A stretch of DNA of 64,000 nt from Sphingobium sp. (GTDB lineage: Bacteria; Pseudomonadota; Alphaproteobacteria; Sphingomonadales; Sphingomonadaceae): the NCBI GenBank assembly GCA_003248935.1, contig QFQF01000002.1, positions 124,001-188,000 on the forward strand. The letters are read 5' to 3'. The position numbers were made by a program, and so were the translations under genes. Of this stretch, positions 16,451 through 25,690 are shown in pieces. Under the pieces are notes generated by a model. It worked only from the letters and a program-made list of their open reading frames with translations. It was not told the DNA's origin and made no database searches. Numbering within the stretch: position 1 is the first letter of the stretch; each line of letters opens with the position of its first letter.

Positions 16451-17407
16451 TTATACGTAAAGCTGGCTTAACAGTTCCTGCATGTCTGCCGGAACCGGGC
16501 TCTCGAACGACAAAGGGACACCATCCACGGGATGTATGAACCCCAGTGTTTTCGCGTGCAATGCCTGTCTCTTGAAACCCATCGTTTCCAGTATCGATTT
16601 GAAACCTTTTTTCGCTCTACCGTAAACCGGGTCGCCGATCAAGGGGTGGCCCAGATGTGCCATATGTACCCGAACCTGATGCGTACGCCCGGTTTCCAGG
16701 CGGCATTCGACCAGAGCCGAATCCCGCAGGAGCTTGACCGTCCTGTAATGGGTGACCGCGTGCTTGCCGCGTCCTTCCCGTTGAACCGTCATTTTCTTTC
16801 GATCAGCGTCGGACCGGCCGATCCAGCTGTCGACCGTTCCGGCGGGCGGAGCCGGCCTGCCCGTGACGATCGCCGCGTACAGCCGCTCTATGCTGTGCGC
16901 CTTGAACTGGGCGGCCAGGCCGATATGCGCCTGATCCGTCTTTGCAACGACCAGGAGGCCGGATGTATCCTTGTCGATGCGATGGACGATGCCGGGGCGC
17001 GCCACGCCGCCGATGCCGGACAACTGTCCCCGGCAATGATGGAGCAGGGCATTGACCAGGGTTCCGTCGGGATTGCCGGCCGCCGGATGGACGACCAGCC
17101 CCGCCGGCTTGTCGACGACCAGCAGGTGCGCGTCCTCGAACAGGATCGACAGCGGTATGTCCTGTGCCACGGCGTCGGCCGGAACTGCGGGGGGCAGCGA
17201 GATCGCATAGACCTCGCCCGCCGCGACCTTGCGCGCCGGGTCGGTCACGGCAGTGCCATCGGCCGCGCGGACACGGCCGTCGAGGATCAGCGCCTTCAGC
17301 CGTTCGCGCGACAGGTCGGACGCGGCGGTCGCCAGCGCCTTGTCCAGCCGCTGTCCGCCGCTTGCGTCACCGATCACCGCTTCTATGGTGGAAACCCCCG
17401 GAACCAT
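16451..17407 (-). CDS. rluD: 23S rRNA pseudouridine synthase, RluD family
   Basis: 318 residues from MVPGVSTIEAV. An N-terminal S4 RNA-binding domain (GQRLDKALATAASDLSRERL) precedes the RluA-type catalytic domain with the HRIDKDTSGLLVVAKT motif, whose Asp is the catalytic nucleophile; RTHQVRVHMAHLGHPLIGD is the C-terminal motif. RluD modifies helix 69 of 23S rRNA. The start faces that of the JAMM gene only 10 nt away, so the two share a very compact divergent start region. rpoH lies downstream. Confidence 0.93.
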   Translation of the reverse strand: MVPGVSTIEAVIGDASGGQRLDKALATAASDLSRERLKALILDGRVRAADGTAVTDPARKVAAGEVYAISLPPAVPADAVAQDIPLSILFEDAHLLVVDKPAGLVVHPAAGNPDGTLVNALLHHCRGQLSGIGGVARPGIVHRIDKDTSGLLVVAKTDQAHIGLAAQFKAHSIERLYAAIVTGRPAPPAGTVDSWIGRSDADRKKMTVQREGRGKHAVTHYRTVKLLRDSALVECRLETGRTHQVRVHMAHLGHPLIGDPVYGRAKKGFKSILETMGFKRQALHAKTLGFIHPVDGVPLSFESPVPADMQELLSQLYV

Positions 17408-17417
17408 CGACCGTGAT

Positions 17418-17828
17418 ATGGGTATGACGACGCGAATTTCAAGGGGCGTGCTGGACCGCATACTGGCGCTGGCGGGCGCGGAAACGACGGAAATCTGCGG
17501 CCTTCTGCTTGGGGAGGGCGATTATGTGAGCGCTATCCTGCCCGCTGGCAATGTGGCCCAAGACCCCGCCGCGCATTTCGAGATCGATCCTGCGCAACTG
17601 ATCGCCGCGCACAAGGCAGTGCGGGCGGGCGGGCCAGCCATTCTGGGCCACTATCACTCGCATCCCGGCGGGCGGCCGGAGCCGTCGGTCACGGACGCGG
17701 CCTGCGCAGCCGCAGACGGGGCGCTCTGGCTGATCGCCGGGCGGGAACGCGATGTCCGCCTGTGGCGCGCAGGGGCGAGTGGCCTGCACGGGCGGTTTTC
17801 CGGGGTTCCGTTCGTCGTGGAACCGTGA
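17418..17828 (+). CDS. JAMM/Mov34-type (M67 family) metallopeptidase
   Basis: 136 residues. The JAMM zinc site is readable: HYHSHPGGRPEPSVTD fits H-x-H-x7-S-x2-D, and Glu in TEICGLLLGEG supplies the upstream acid. The family cleaves isopeptide or thiocarboxylate-protein linkages (deubiquitinase-like, or CysO-cysteine hydrolase Mec); no ubiquitin-like partner is nearby. Two ATGs 6 nt apart are possible starts. It is divergent from rluD. A standalone sphingomonad M67 peptidase of unknown substrate is the best description. Confidence 0.85.
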   Translation: MGMTTRISRGVLDRILALAGAETTEICGLLLGEGDYVSAILPAGNVAQDPAAHFEIDPAQLIAAHKAVRAGGPAILGHYHSHPGGRPEPSVTDAACAAADGALWLIAGRERDVRLWRAGASGLHGRFSGVPFVVEP

Positions 17829-17927
17829 TCCGCGCGACGTCAATTGTTTCCGTGGGGTTGCATCCTGCGGCCAAGGAGGCAATAGGCGGGTGATCAGTCC
17901 GATACGGGACGGCAGCCGGGACAGGGA

Positions 17928-18584
17928 ATGCAGGGCACCATCGACAGGAGCATGGATTTGGCGGCGCTGCTTTGCTCGCGCCTGTGCCACGATCTCTTGA
18001 GCCCGGTCGGCGCGCTCAACAACGGCCTTGAACTGATGGCCGATGAAACCGACCCGGACATGCGGCAGCGGTGCCTCGACCTTCTGGGCGACAGTGCGCG
18101 GACCTCCGCCAACAAGCTGAAATTCTTCCGTCTCGCCTTCGGCTCCGCCGGTGGTTACGGCGACAGCGTGCCTGCGCATGAAGTGCGCTCCGCGATCGAG
18201 GGCATGTTCGCCTCCACCGGCCGCGTGACGGTCGGCTGGATGGTGGCCGAGGACAGTTTGGCAAAGCTGCCCGCGAAGATCCTGCTCAATCTGGCGCTGA
18301 TTGCCGGAGACGCGCTGGTGCGCGGCGGCCAGCTGGATATCGGCGCGGAAGGTCGCGACGGCATGATCGAGATCGTCGTGCGCGCGGAGGGGCCGAAGAT
18401 CGTCCTCGATCCGGAGGTGCGCGCCGCCCTGTCCGGCGAAACCGGTGTCGAAGGCGTGACCGCGCGGACGGTTGCCGCCTGGATGGTCCATGGCCAGGTG
18501 CAGAATGTGGGCGGTCAGGTGATCCAGTCCGATCCCGGAGAAGGGGCGCTGCTGTTCGGCGCCAGCCTGCCTGCCGGGAAATAA
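17928..18584 (+). CDS. chpT: Histidine phosphotransferase ChpT-like
   Basis: 218 residues. The N-terminus LAALLCSRLCHDLLSPVGAL carries the phosphoacceptor His21 in the HDLLSPVGA context typical of ChpT, followed by a degenerate HATPase-like C-terminal domain. In Caulobacter ChpT passes phosphate from CckA to CtrA and CpdR, controlling cell cycle and motility. ATG at 17952 is an alternative start. It stands 81 nt before cheA, at the head of the chemotaxis-like cluster, which suggests coordinated expression. Confidence 0.88.
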   Translation: MQGTIDRSMDLAALLCSRLCHDLLSPVGALNNGLELMADETDPDMRQRCLDLLGDSARTSANKLKFFRLAFGSAGGYGDSVPAHEVRSAIEGMFASTGRVTVGWMVAEDSLAKLPAKILLNLALIAGDALVRGGQLDIGAEGRDGMIEIVVRAEGPKIVLDPEVRAALSGETGVEGVTARTVAAWMVHGQVQNVGGQVIQSDPGEGALLFGASLPAGK

Positions 18585-18665
18585 GCAATTGTCCCGGCGT
18601 ATGTTTTTAACGCCGCCTTAACCAAGTCGAGGCCATGTCCGGACCCTGCGCATTGGACGGGGCAC

Positions 18666-21050
18666 ATGGACGACTTACTCCAGGAATTCATCTCGGAGAC
18701 CCAGGAAACGCTGGAGGCTCTCGCCAGCGAAGTCGTGGCGTGGGAGGCCGACCCGACCGACCGGGACAGGCTCGACGCGATCTTCCGCTTCTTTCACACG
18801 GTCAAGGGCAGCTGCGGCTTCCTCAACCTGCCGCGATTCGAGCGGTTGAGCCATGCGGCCGAGGATGTGCTGTCGGAAATCCGCGCCGGTGAGCGGATGC
18901 CCGATCCCGCAACGGTCAGTGCCGTGCTGGCCGTGATGGATCGCATCGGCGAACTGGCGGAAGCGGTGTCGTCCGGCGCAGCGCTGTCCCATGAGAATGA
19001 TGATTTCCTGATCCAGGGCCTGATCCACGCCGCGGCTGGCGTCAGTGCGACGGAAAACAGTGCCCCCGCTATGGCTCCGGCGGCTTCGACGAAGCGAGAG
19101 GGGCCGCAGGTGCCGCTGCGCACCATCCGCCTGCCTCTGACCCTGATCGATCAGTTGATGAACGGCATTTCGGACATGGTGCTGGCGCGCAACGAATTGT
19201 CGCGCAAGCTGCGCGAGCGTGCCGACCCCGACCTCGACAGCGCGTTCGAGCGATTATCGACCTGCGTCGCCGACATGCGCGACGCCATATCCAAGACGCG
19301 CATGCAGCGCGTCGATCGCCTGTTCGCGGCGATCCCGCGCACCGTACGCGATCTCTGCCGTGATCTCGGCAAGTCGGTCGACCTCGACCTTGAGGGCGGC
19401 GACGTCGAGATGGACCGCGAGATGGTGGAGATGGTCGTCGACCCGCTCACCCACATCGTCCGCAACAGCATCGACCATGGCATCGAGACACCCGAGCGCC
19501 GCCGTGTAGCCGGCAAGCCGGAAATGGGCCGTCTGTGTGTCGCCGCGCGCCAGTCCGGCAACCAGATCGTGATCGAGGTGTCGGACGACGGGCAGGGCAT
19601 CGATACCGCCAAGCTGGTCGCCAAGGCCGTGGGCGCGGGCATCGTCACCGCTGATGCGGCGACCCGGCTGACCGAGCAGCAGAAGGTCGACCTCATCTTC
19701 TCCGCGGGTCTGTCCACGGCGGACGCCGTGAGCGCCATTTCCGGACGCGGTGTCGGCATGGATGTCGTCCGTTCCAATATCGAGCGGATCGGTGGTGTGA
19801 TAACCCTCGACAATCGGCCGGGCAGGGGCCTGACGATCACCTTGCGGGTGCCGTTGACGCTGACGATCATTCCGGGGCTCATCGTCCGGGCCGGTAGTCA
19901 GCCCTTTGCCATTCCCCGCGCCGCAGTGGTCGAGATTCTGCACGACAACAACGAGATGCTGAGCATCGCCGGTGTTGGCGGCGCGCGCATCGCCACCATC
20001 CGGGGTATCCGCCATTCGATGGTAGACCTTGAGTCCGTGCTGGGCCTGCCCGTCACGGAAGAGATTGGTCCCCGCACGATCATGGTGGTGCGCGCGGCAT
20101 CCGGCATGCCATTCGCGCTCGGGGTCGGCGCCGTCGAAAATCACGAGGAACTGGTCATCAGGCCGGCCTCGCCCCTGATCATGGCATCGGGTGTTTATGC
20201 GGGCATGACCCTGCCGGACAGCGGCCAGCCGATGCTGCTTCTGGATGCGGGCGGTGTCGCGAATGCAGCCTGCCTGCCGTCCATGGCTGACGATGAGACC
20301 GGCAACCGCCCGCAATTGGAGGCCGAAGAAGAGGCTGTCGCCACCGTAGGAGCGCTGCGCTTCATCGAACTGAGCGGGGAGGAGCGACTGCTCCAGCTCT
20401 CGCTGATCGAGCGGGTCGAGGACATTGACGCACACCAGTTCGGTGTTTCCGGTGGACAGCCGTTCGTGCGTGTCGACGGCCGCCTGTTCCCCGTGGCGCG
20501 CGACCATGGCGCGTTCGACACGGGCGTGGTCACCGCGTTGCGTCTGCGCGATGGCGGTATGGAGATCTATTACCCGATCGCGCGTGTGGTCGACATCGTC
20601 CAGATGCCGCTCGTCCCGGACATGGCGGCGGCGAGCGGTATCATCTGCGGGCTTTCGATCATCGACGGCATGCATCTGGAAGTGATCGACGCCTTCGCGC
20701 TGTTCGCGGCCATGCCGGTCGACGAGGTGCAGGAGCATGTTCCCGGACGCTGCGTGCTTGCCGATCCCGATGACGTGTGGGCGCAGGAGATACTGGCGCC
20801 GTTGCTGCGACAGGCGGGGCACGAGGTTGTGTTCGGCATGCCGGAAAAGGCCGCGATGCGGCCAGGCGACGTGGTCCTCTCGACCGCCGGAGAGCCGGTG
20901 CGGCAACGCGGCAGGCGCGGGGATCCGCCGGTCATCCGCCTGCGCAACTCGCCGCGCGGTGCGGGCAGCAGCGACCCGAGCATCTACCGCTACGATCGCG
21001 ACGGGCTGATGCGCGCCATCGAGGCCGCGCGCCGTGAGGAGGCCGCCTGA
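18666..21050 (+). CDS. cheA: CheA-type chemotaxis histidine kinase with extra C-terminal domains
   Basis: 794 residues. The HPt domain carries phosphoacceptor His44 (FFHTVKGSCGFL). There is no obvious CheY-binding P2 domain. The P3 dimerisation helix pair is at about 155-215 and the HATPase at about 230-385 (IVRNSIDHGIE, VSDDGQGID, GRGVGMDVVRSNIE). A CheW-like domain follows (RVPLTLTIIPGLIVRAG). Beyond the usual end there is a second region about residues 550-680 resembling another CheW-like module, then a receiver-like stretch (GRCVLADPDDVWAQEILAPL) lacking a clear phosphoacceptor Asp. Its stop overlaps cheW by 1 nt. Confidence 0.93.
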   Translation: MDDLLQEFISETQETLEALASEVVAWEADPTDRDRLDAIFRFFHTVKGSCGFLNLPRFERLSHAAEDVLSEIRAGERMPDPATVSAVLAVMDRIGELAEAVSSGAALSHENDDFLIQGLIHAAAGVSATENSAPAMAPAASTKREGPQVPLRTIRLPLTLIDQLMNGISDMVLARNELSRKLRERADPDLDSAFERLSTCVADMRDAISKTRMQRVDRLFAAIPRTVRDLCRDLGKSVDLDLEGGDVEMDREMVEMVVDPLTHIVRNSIDHGIETPERRRVAGKPEMGRLCVAARQSGNQIVIEVSDDGQGIDTAKLVAKAVGAGIVTADAATRLTEQQKVDLIFSAGLSTADAVSAISGRGVGMDVVRSNIERIGGVITLDNRPGRGLTITLRVPLTLTIIPGLIVRAGSQPFAIPRAAVVEILHDNNEMLSIAGVGGARIATIRGIRHSMVDLESVLGLPVTEEIGPRTIMVVRAASGMPFALGVGAVENHEELVIRPASPLIMASGVYAGMTLPDSGQPMLLLDAGGVANAACLPSMADDETGNRPQLEAEEEAVATVGALRFIELSGEERLLQLSLIERVEDIDAHQFGVSGGQPFVRVDGRLFPVARDHGAFDTGVVTALRLRDGGMEIYYPIARVVDIVQMPLVPDMAAASGIICGLSIIDGMHLEVIDAFALFAAMPVDEVQEHVPGRCVLADPDDVWAQEILAPLLRQAGHEVVFGMPEKAAMRPGDVVLSTAGEPVRQRGRRGDPPVIRLRNSPRGAGSSDPSIYRYDRDGLMRAIEAARREEAA

Positions 21051-21487
21051 TGAGTCAGCTCTACCTGTTCACCACTGTTGCCGGGACGCTCGTCGCTGTA
21101 CGGAGCGATGAGGTGGAGGCCGTTGTCCGGGTCACCGACATCTCGCCCGTGCCCGGCATGCCGGTGCACATTGCCGGATTGTCCGCCCTGCGCAGCCGGG
21201 TGCTGACGATGATCGACGCAGGCGCCGTGGTGCATGGCGTTAAGACCCCGCCCGAGCGCAGGTCGCTTGCCATCATCGCCGATATCGCCGGACACAGTTA
21301 CGGCCTGATGGTCGATGCCGTGAGTGATATCTGTCCGGTCGCGGAAGGCGAGTTGCCGCTGCGCGGCAGGATCGATGCGGCCTGGGCGCCGTTCGCGCGC
21401 GGCATCGTGGAGAATGACGGCGAGCCCTATCTGCTGGTGTCGCTCGCCATGTTCGTTGAGCCGCGGCAGCAGGCGCAGGCCGCCTGA
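21050..21487 (+). CDS. cheW: CheW-like coupling protein
   Basis: 145 residues, a single CheW domain. Motifs include ISPVPGMPVHIAGLSALRSRVLTMID and YGLMVDAVSDICPV, matching the two beta subdomains that bridge receptor and CheA. The start is fused to the cheA stop (TGATG), so the two are translationally coupled. No methyl-accepting receptor gene is in the window, so its partner receptor is encoded elsewhere. Confidence 0.92.
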   Translation: MSQLYLFTTVAGTLVAVRSDEVEAVVRVTDISPVPGMPVHIAGLSALRSRVLTMIDAGAVVHGVKTPPERRSLAIIADIAGHSYGLMVDAVSDICPVAEGELPLRGRIDAAWAPFARGIVENDGEPYLLVSLAMFVEPRQQAQAA

Positions 21488-21582
21488 TTTCCGCCATTTA
21501 CCAATCCCTCAACATTGCTCCCTAAGGTGCAGTGCAACATCACATACGGTCGCCGCAAAAGTACCTCTGGAAGGGTCTATTC

Positions 21583-21948
21583 ATGAAGAACTGTCTCGTT
21601 GTCGACGACTCGAAGGTCATTCGCAAGGTCGCGCGCCATATCCTCGAGTCGCTGGACATCAACGTGACCGAGGCATGCGACGGGCAGGACGCCCTGACCC
21701 AGTGCGAGGCGGCGGTTCCCGATGTCGTCCTGCTGGACTGGAACATGCCGGTGATGAGCGGCATGGAATTCCTGCAGGCGCTGTCCACGACCAAGATCGC
21801 GTCGCGGCCCAAGGTGATCTTCTGCACGACCGAAAACGGCATCGGCCATATCAAGGCGGCGGTTGAGGCAGGCGCCGACGAATATGTGATGAAACCCTTC
21901 GATCGCGACACGCTGGAGAGCAAGCTGCAGATCGTCGGGGTGATCTAG
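21583..21948 (+). CDS. cheY: CheY-like single-domain response regulator
   Basis: 121 residues from MKNCLVVDDS, with GGAAGGG upstream. Receiver residues are complete: acidic pair Asp8/Asp9, phosphoacceptor Asp52 (LLDWNMPVMSG), the switch Thr in IFCTTENG, and Lys in YVMKPFD. There is no output domain. Since no flagellar genes are in view, it may act on flagella encoded elsewhere or on another CheA output. Confidence 0.93.
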   Translation: MKNCLVVDDSKVIRKVARHILESLDINVTEACDGQDALTQCEAAVPDVVLLDWNMPVMSGMEFLQALSTTKIASRPKVIFCTTENGIGHIKAAVEAGADEYVMKPFDRDTLESKLQIVGVI

Positions 21949-22011
21949 GGAGACGCATCCGGTCTGCCCTCTTCTCCACCCTGATCTTTCCGCACCGTCG
22001 AAAGCCCGCTT

Positions 22012-23091
22012 ATGTCAGCCCCGATCCCGGCCACAGCCTGGAAAAGCACAGAGCAAGGACCCGCCCGGATCCTGATCGTGGACGATTCCGTGGTCGTCCG
22101 ATCGGTGCTGGAGCGTATCTTCACGGCCACCGACACGCTGGCCGTCGCCCACAAGACGTCGAATGCCGAACAGGCTCTGGCCTTCCTTGCCCGTGACCGT
22201 GTCGATATCGTCCTGCTCGATGTCGAGATGCCGGGACAGAGCGGCCTTGCCGCCCTCCCGGCGATCCTGAAGGCGGGCCTGGGCGCAAAGGTCATCATCC
22301 TCTCTGGCAATTGCGAGGAAGGCAGCGCCGCCGCCGTCGAGGCGCTGGCGCTCGGCGCGAGCGACATCATTTCCAAGCCCGGCCGGGGCAGTTTCGGGAA
22401 CGATTTTTCCGAAGCGCTTATCGCGCGGCTGCTGCGCATCGTGCGCCGGCGCCCGGTCGCGCCGGAACCGGCCCTGCCGGTCAGCCTGCGTCCGCTCGGT
22501 TTCGGCCGGCAGCTCGCCTGCCTGGGTATCGGCGCGTCGACCGGCGGCATCCACGCCCTTGGCCAGCTTCTGTCCGGCATCACCCAGCCGCTTGGCGTGC
22601 CCCTTCTGCTGACGCAGCATCTGCCGCCCAGCTTCATCCCCTTCTTCGCGATCCAGTTGGGGCGCATGACCACCATGCCCGTGAAGGTCGCCGAACAGGG
22701 CGAGACATTGCTGCCGGATCGCATCTACATCGCGCCGGGCGGCGCCAATCTGGAATGCCGCAAGTCGTGGAACGGTCAGGTCCACGTGGTCCTGACCGAG
22801 GACTGCGCGCCTTCCGGTAGCCTGCCTGCGGTCGACCCGATGTTCGCCGCCATGGCCGATGCCTACGGCCCGGCGTGCGGCACCATCGTGCTGACGGGCA
22901 TGGGCCGCGACGGCACGGCCGGGGGCCGCAAGGTCATCGAGCAGGGGGGCTGGCTGATCGCGCAGGACGAGGACAGCAGCGTCGTCTGGGGCATGCCCGG
23001 ATCGGCCACCCGCGCGGGGCTGGCCAGCGCCGTGCTGCCGCCGCAGGATATCATGACCTATATTGCCCGTCGCGTCGGAGTGGGCGCATGA
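22012..23091 (+). CDS. cheB: Chemotaxis protein-glutamate methylesterase CheB
   Basis: 359 residues. The N-terminal receiver has phosphoacceptor Asp70 (VLLDVEMPGQSG). The C-terminal methylesterase has the Ser-His-Asp triad: Ser in GIGASTGGIHAL, His in LTQHLPPSF and Asp in TGMGRDGTAGG. It demethylates or deamidates receptor glutamates for adaptation. Its stop overlaps the cheR start (ATGA), so the pair is coupled. Confidence 0.96.
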   Translation: MSAPIPATAWKSTEQGPARILIVDDSVVVRSVLERIFTATDTLAVAHKTSNAEQALAFLARDRVDIVLLDVEMPGQSGLAALPAILKAGLGAKVIILSGNCEEGSAAAVEALALGASDIISKPGRGSFGNDFSEALIARLLRIVRRRPVAPEPALPVSLRPLGFGRQLACLGIGASTGGIHALGQLLSGITQPLGVPLLLTQHLPPSFIPFFAIQLGRMTTMPVKVAEQGETLLPDRIYIAPGGANLECRKSWNGQVHVVLTEDCAPSGSLPAVDPMFAAMADAYGPACGTIVLTGMGRDGTAGGRKVIEQGGWLIAQDEDSSVVWGMPGSATRAGLASAVLPPQDIMTYIARRVGVGA

Positions 23092-23972
23092 GTGCGGCCG
23101 CGATCGAACCGTCGAGTGACAAGAGCTTCACCGGCGCGATGCGCGTGCTGGCCGGTTTGCTGGAGGCGCGTACCGGCCAGATACTGACCGAAAACCGCCT
23201 GTGGCGGATCGAGACTGCGCTGAAGCCGGTATTGCGCGCCAACAATCTGTCCAGCCTGGAGGGGCTGGTGTCGAAGCTGCTCGCCAGTGGCGATACGTCG
23301 CTCACGGACGATGTCGTCAACGCTCTGCTGAACAACGAGAGCAGCTTCTTCCGCGACCTCCAGACCTTCGACATGCTGTATCGCGACCTGCTGCCGCATA
23401 TCGCGGCGACGCGACCGGACAAGGTGTTGCGTATCTGGTGCGCGGGTTGCTCGACCGGGCAGGAAGCCTTTTCGCTGGCGATGCAGATTCGCAAGGACGC
23501 GCAGCACTGGCAGGGGTGGCGGATCCAGATCGTCGGTACTGATATCTCGACCTCCGCGATCGCGCGGGCGCAGTCGGGGCTTTTTTCGCAGATCGACGTG
23601 CAGCGGGGCCTCGCCGTCAATGACCTGCTGCGCTGGTTCGAACCGGTCGGGGACGACTGGCGGGTGGCGGATGAATTGCGGCGCCTGGTAGAGTTCCGGG
23701 TCGACAACCTGTTCGAGCCGAAGCTGCCCAAGGCGCATTACGACCTGATCCTCTGCCGTAACGTGCTGCTGTATTTCTCGCTGGAGATGCGCCGCAAGGT
23801 GTTTGAGCAGCTTGCCGAGCGCAGCCGCGCCGGCAGCTATCTGGTGCTGGGCGCGGGCGAGACCGTGATCGGCCAGACCGACGCGTTCGCCGCCAGCCGC
23901 GAATTCCGTGGCAGCTACGAGCGGCGTCCGATGACCGATCTCGGCACCGGCGCGCTGCGCAGGGCCGGCTGA
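23088..23972 (+). CDS. cheR: Chemotaxis protein methyltransferase CheR
   Basis: 294 residues. The N-terminal all-helical domain is followed by the SAM-binding methyltransferase domain: NNESSFFRDLQTFD, RIWCAGCSTGQEAFSLAM (SAM site), QIVGTDISTSAIARA and YDLILCRNVLLYFS. It methylates receptor glutamates with SAM. The start was chosen from the 4-nt overlap with cheB. It ends the che cluster. Confidence 0.96.
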   Translation: MSAAAIEPSSDKSFTGAMRVLAGLLEARTGQILTENRLWRIETALKPVLRANNLSSLEGLVSKLLASGDTSLTDDVVNALLNNESSFFRDLQTFDMLYRDLLPHIAATRPDKVLRIWCAGCSTGQEAFSLAMQIRKDAQHWQGWRIQIVGTDISTSAIARAQSGLFSQIDVQRGLAVNDLLRWFEPVGDDWRVADELRRLVEFRVDNLFEPKLPKAHYDLILCRNVLLYFSLEMRRKVFEQLAERSRAGSYLVLGAGETVIGQTDAFAASREFRGSYERRPMTDLGTGALRRAG

Positions 23973-24020
23973 ACCGCCGGAATTCGCTTTCCTCCGGCGG
24001 CGCGGACGCTAGGAGGAGGC

Positions 24021-24935
24021 GTGACGAAGACGCGTTCCCTTACCGGCGAAGACGGGTTTGCCGCCCGTGATTGGCTTGTCATCGCGCTGGTAAACCTGAT
24101 GTGGGGCCTGAACATCGTCGCGGCGAAGATGGCCGTCGACACGATTTCCCCGATGACCGCCGGTTTCCTGCGGCAGGCGATGGTCGCGCTGGCCTGCCTG
24201 CCATGGCTGCGTTTCGTCCCCGGCCGCATGGCGATGGTGTTGGCCTTCTCGCTCGCCAGCGGCGCGCTGATGTTCATTCCGCTCAATCTTGCGCTGGCGA
24301 CGGCCAGCAACATGAGCGCTTTGTCTGTCGCCGGGCAGCTCACTGCGCCCTTTTCCGTGATCCTGTCTGTCATCTTCCTGCACGAGCGTATCCACATGCC
24401 GCGGATCATCGGCCTGTGCATGGCGTTCGCGGGCGTTGTTCTGATCGGCTTCGATCCGGCAATGGCGCATGAAGCAGCGGCCCTTGTGCTGGTTGCGCTG
24501 TCCAGCCTTGCGCTGGCCTGCGGTTCGCTGGCGGTCCGCAAGCTGGCCGATGTGCCTGTCGCCACGCTCTATGCCTGGCTGGGACTGATCGGCGCCGTGG
24601 TCCTCGGTCTCACCGGATTGATCGTGGAACGGGAAGCGATGGCCGGCATCGCCACCTTGCCTGCGAGCGCGTTCGGCTGGGTGGCGTTCTCGGCCCTCGG
24701 CTCCTCGCTCGTCGGGCATGGCGGGCTTGCCTGGCTGTTGCAACGGCATCCCGTCGGCGTCGTTATGCCGTATACCTTGATCGCGCCGGTGCTCTCCGTC
24801 ATTGTATCGGCCATCATGTTCGATGCGCCGGTAACCGGGATCATGCTGCTGGGTGGAACGATCGTGCTGGCCGGTGTCGCCATCGTCACCATCCGAACGG
24901 CGGCAAGGGGTACGCTGGCCGAGGAGCTTTCGTGA
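24021..24935 (+). CDS. EamA/DMT-family inner-membrane transporter
   Basis: 304 residues with about 10 hydrophobic segments in two EamA repeats (first LMWGLNIVAAKMAVD, second from LVALSSLALACGSLAVRKLA). The GTG start follows AGGAGG. DMT exporters of this type often move amino acids or metabolites; the substrate is unknown. Its stop overlaps the start of the amidase gene (GTGA), indicating co-transcription. Confidence 0.87.
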   Translation: MTKTRSLTGEDGFAARDWLVIALVNLMWGLNIVAAKMAVDTISPMTAGFLRQAMVALACLPWLRFVPGRMAMVLAFSLASGALMFIPLNLALATASNMSALSVAGQLTAPFSVILSVIFLHERIHMPRIIGLCMAFAGVVLIGFDPAMAHEAAALVLVALSSLALACGSLAVRKLADVPVATLYAWLGLIGAVVLGLTGLIVEREAMAGIATLPASAFGWVAFSALGSSLVGHGGLAWLLQRHPVGVVMPYTLIAPVLSVIVSAIMFDAPVTGIMLLGGTIVLAGVAIVTIRTAARGTLAEELS

Positions 24936-25630
24936 TCGACGCCGACATCATAGAAACGCCGTCGCCCAATTTCGACGAGCGGTCGCTGCCCGTCACCATG
25001 CTGGTGCTGCACTATACCGGCATGCCGGACGCCGCGAGCGCCATCAACTGGCTCGCCAATCCTGAATCGAAGGTATCGGCCCATTATGTGGTGACGGAGG
25101 ATGGGCAGATCATCCGGATGGTGCCGGAGGACAAGCGTGCCTGGCATGCGGGGAGAGCCTATTGGCGGGGCATATCCGACATCAACTCCGCATCGATCGG
25201 GATCGAGATCGTCAACCCCGGCCATGAATGGGGATACCGTCCGTTTCCGGACGCGCAGATGGGATCGCTCGTCCCGCTGATCAACGATATCGTCCAGCGC
25301 CACCGGATCACGCGCGGCAATATCGTGGGGCACAGTGATGTCGCCCCGGCGCGCAAGCAGGATCCGGGCGAGCTCTTTCCCTGGGGCATGCTGGCGCGCC
25401 TGCGGCTCGCGCTGCCCCGGCCGACCAAGAACCTGATGGACCCCCACTGGACCGACGGCGGCTTCATGCTGGCGCTGGAGCGTTTCGGCTATGACATTGC
25501 CGATGCCAAGGCGGCGGTCGTCGCATTCCAGCGGCGCTTCAGGCCGGAGATGATCGACGGCATCATCGACGGGGAATGCCGTGCCATCCTGCTCGCATTG
25601 CTGCTGCCCAAGCCACGTGGTGACGACTGA
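24932..25630 (+). CDS. N-acetylmuramoyl-L-alanine amidase, AmpD/AmiD-like
   Basis: 232 residues, GTG start. The Amidase_2 domain has zinc ligands in LVLHYTGM and GHSDVAPARKQDPGELFPW, plus KVSAHYVVTEDGQI. A C-terminal segment (FGYDIADAKAAVVAFQRRFRP) resembles the peptidoglycan-binding helix bundle found in AmiD. It cleaves the amide between MurNAc and the stem peptide. No signal peptide is visible, so a cytoplasmic, AmpD-like recycling role is plausible. Confidence 0.92.
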   Translation: MIDADIIETPSPNFDERSLPVTMLVLHYTGMPDAASAINWLANPESKVSAHYVVTEDGQIIRMVPEDKRAWHAGRAYWRGISDINSASIGIEIVNPGHEWGYRPFPDAQMGSLVPLINDIVQRHRITRGNIVGHSDVAPARKQDPGELFPWGMLARLRLALPRPTKNLMDPHWTDGGFMLALERFGYDIADAKAAVVAFQRRFRPEMIDGIIDGECRAILLALLLPKPRGDD

Positions 25631-25690
25631 GCGGGGTGCCCGTGCGAAAGCAGGATGACGTCCGCCGGCTTTTATCCTATAGGCGCCGGC

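Noticed and set aside
19254..20906. 550-residue minus-strand frame
   Set aside because: Antisense to cheA, with His/Arg-rich composition typical of an antisense GC-rich frame.
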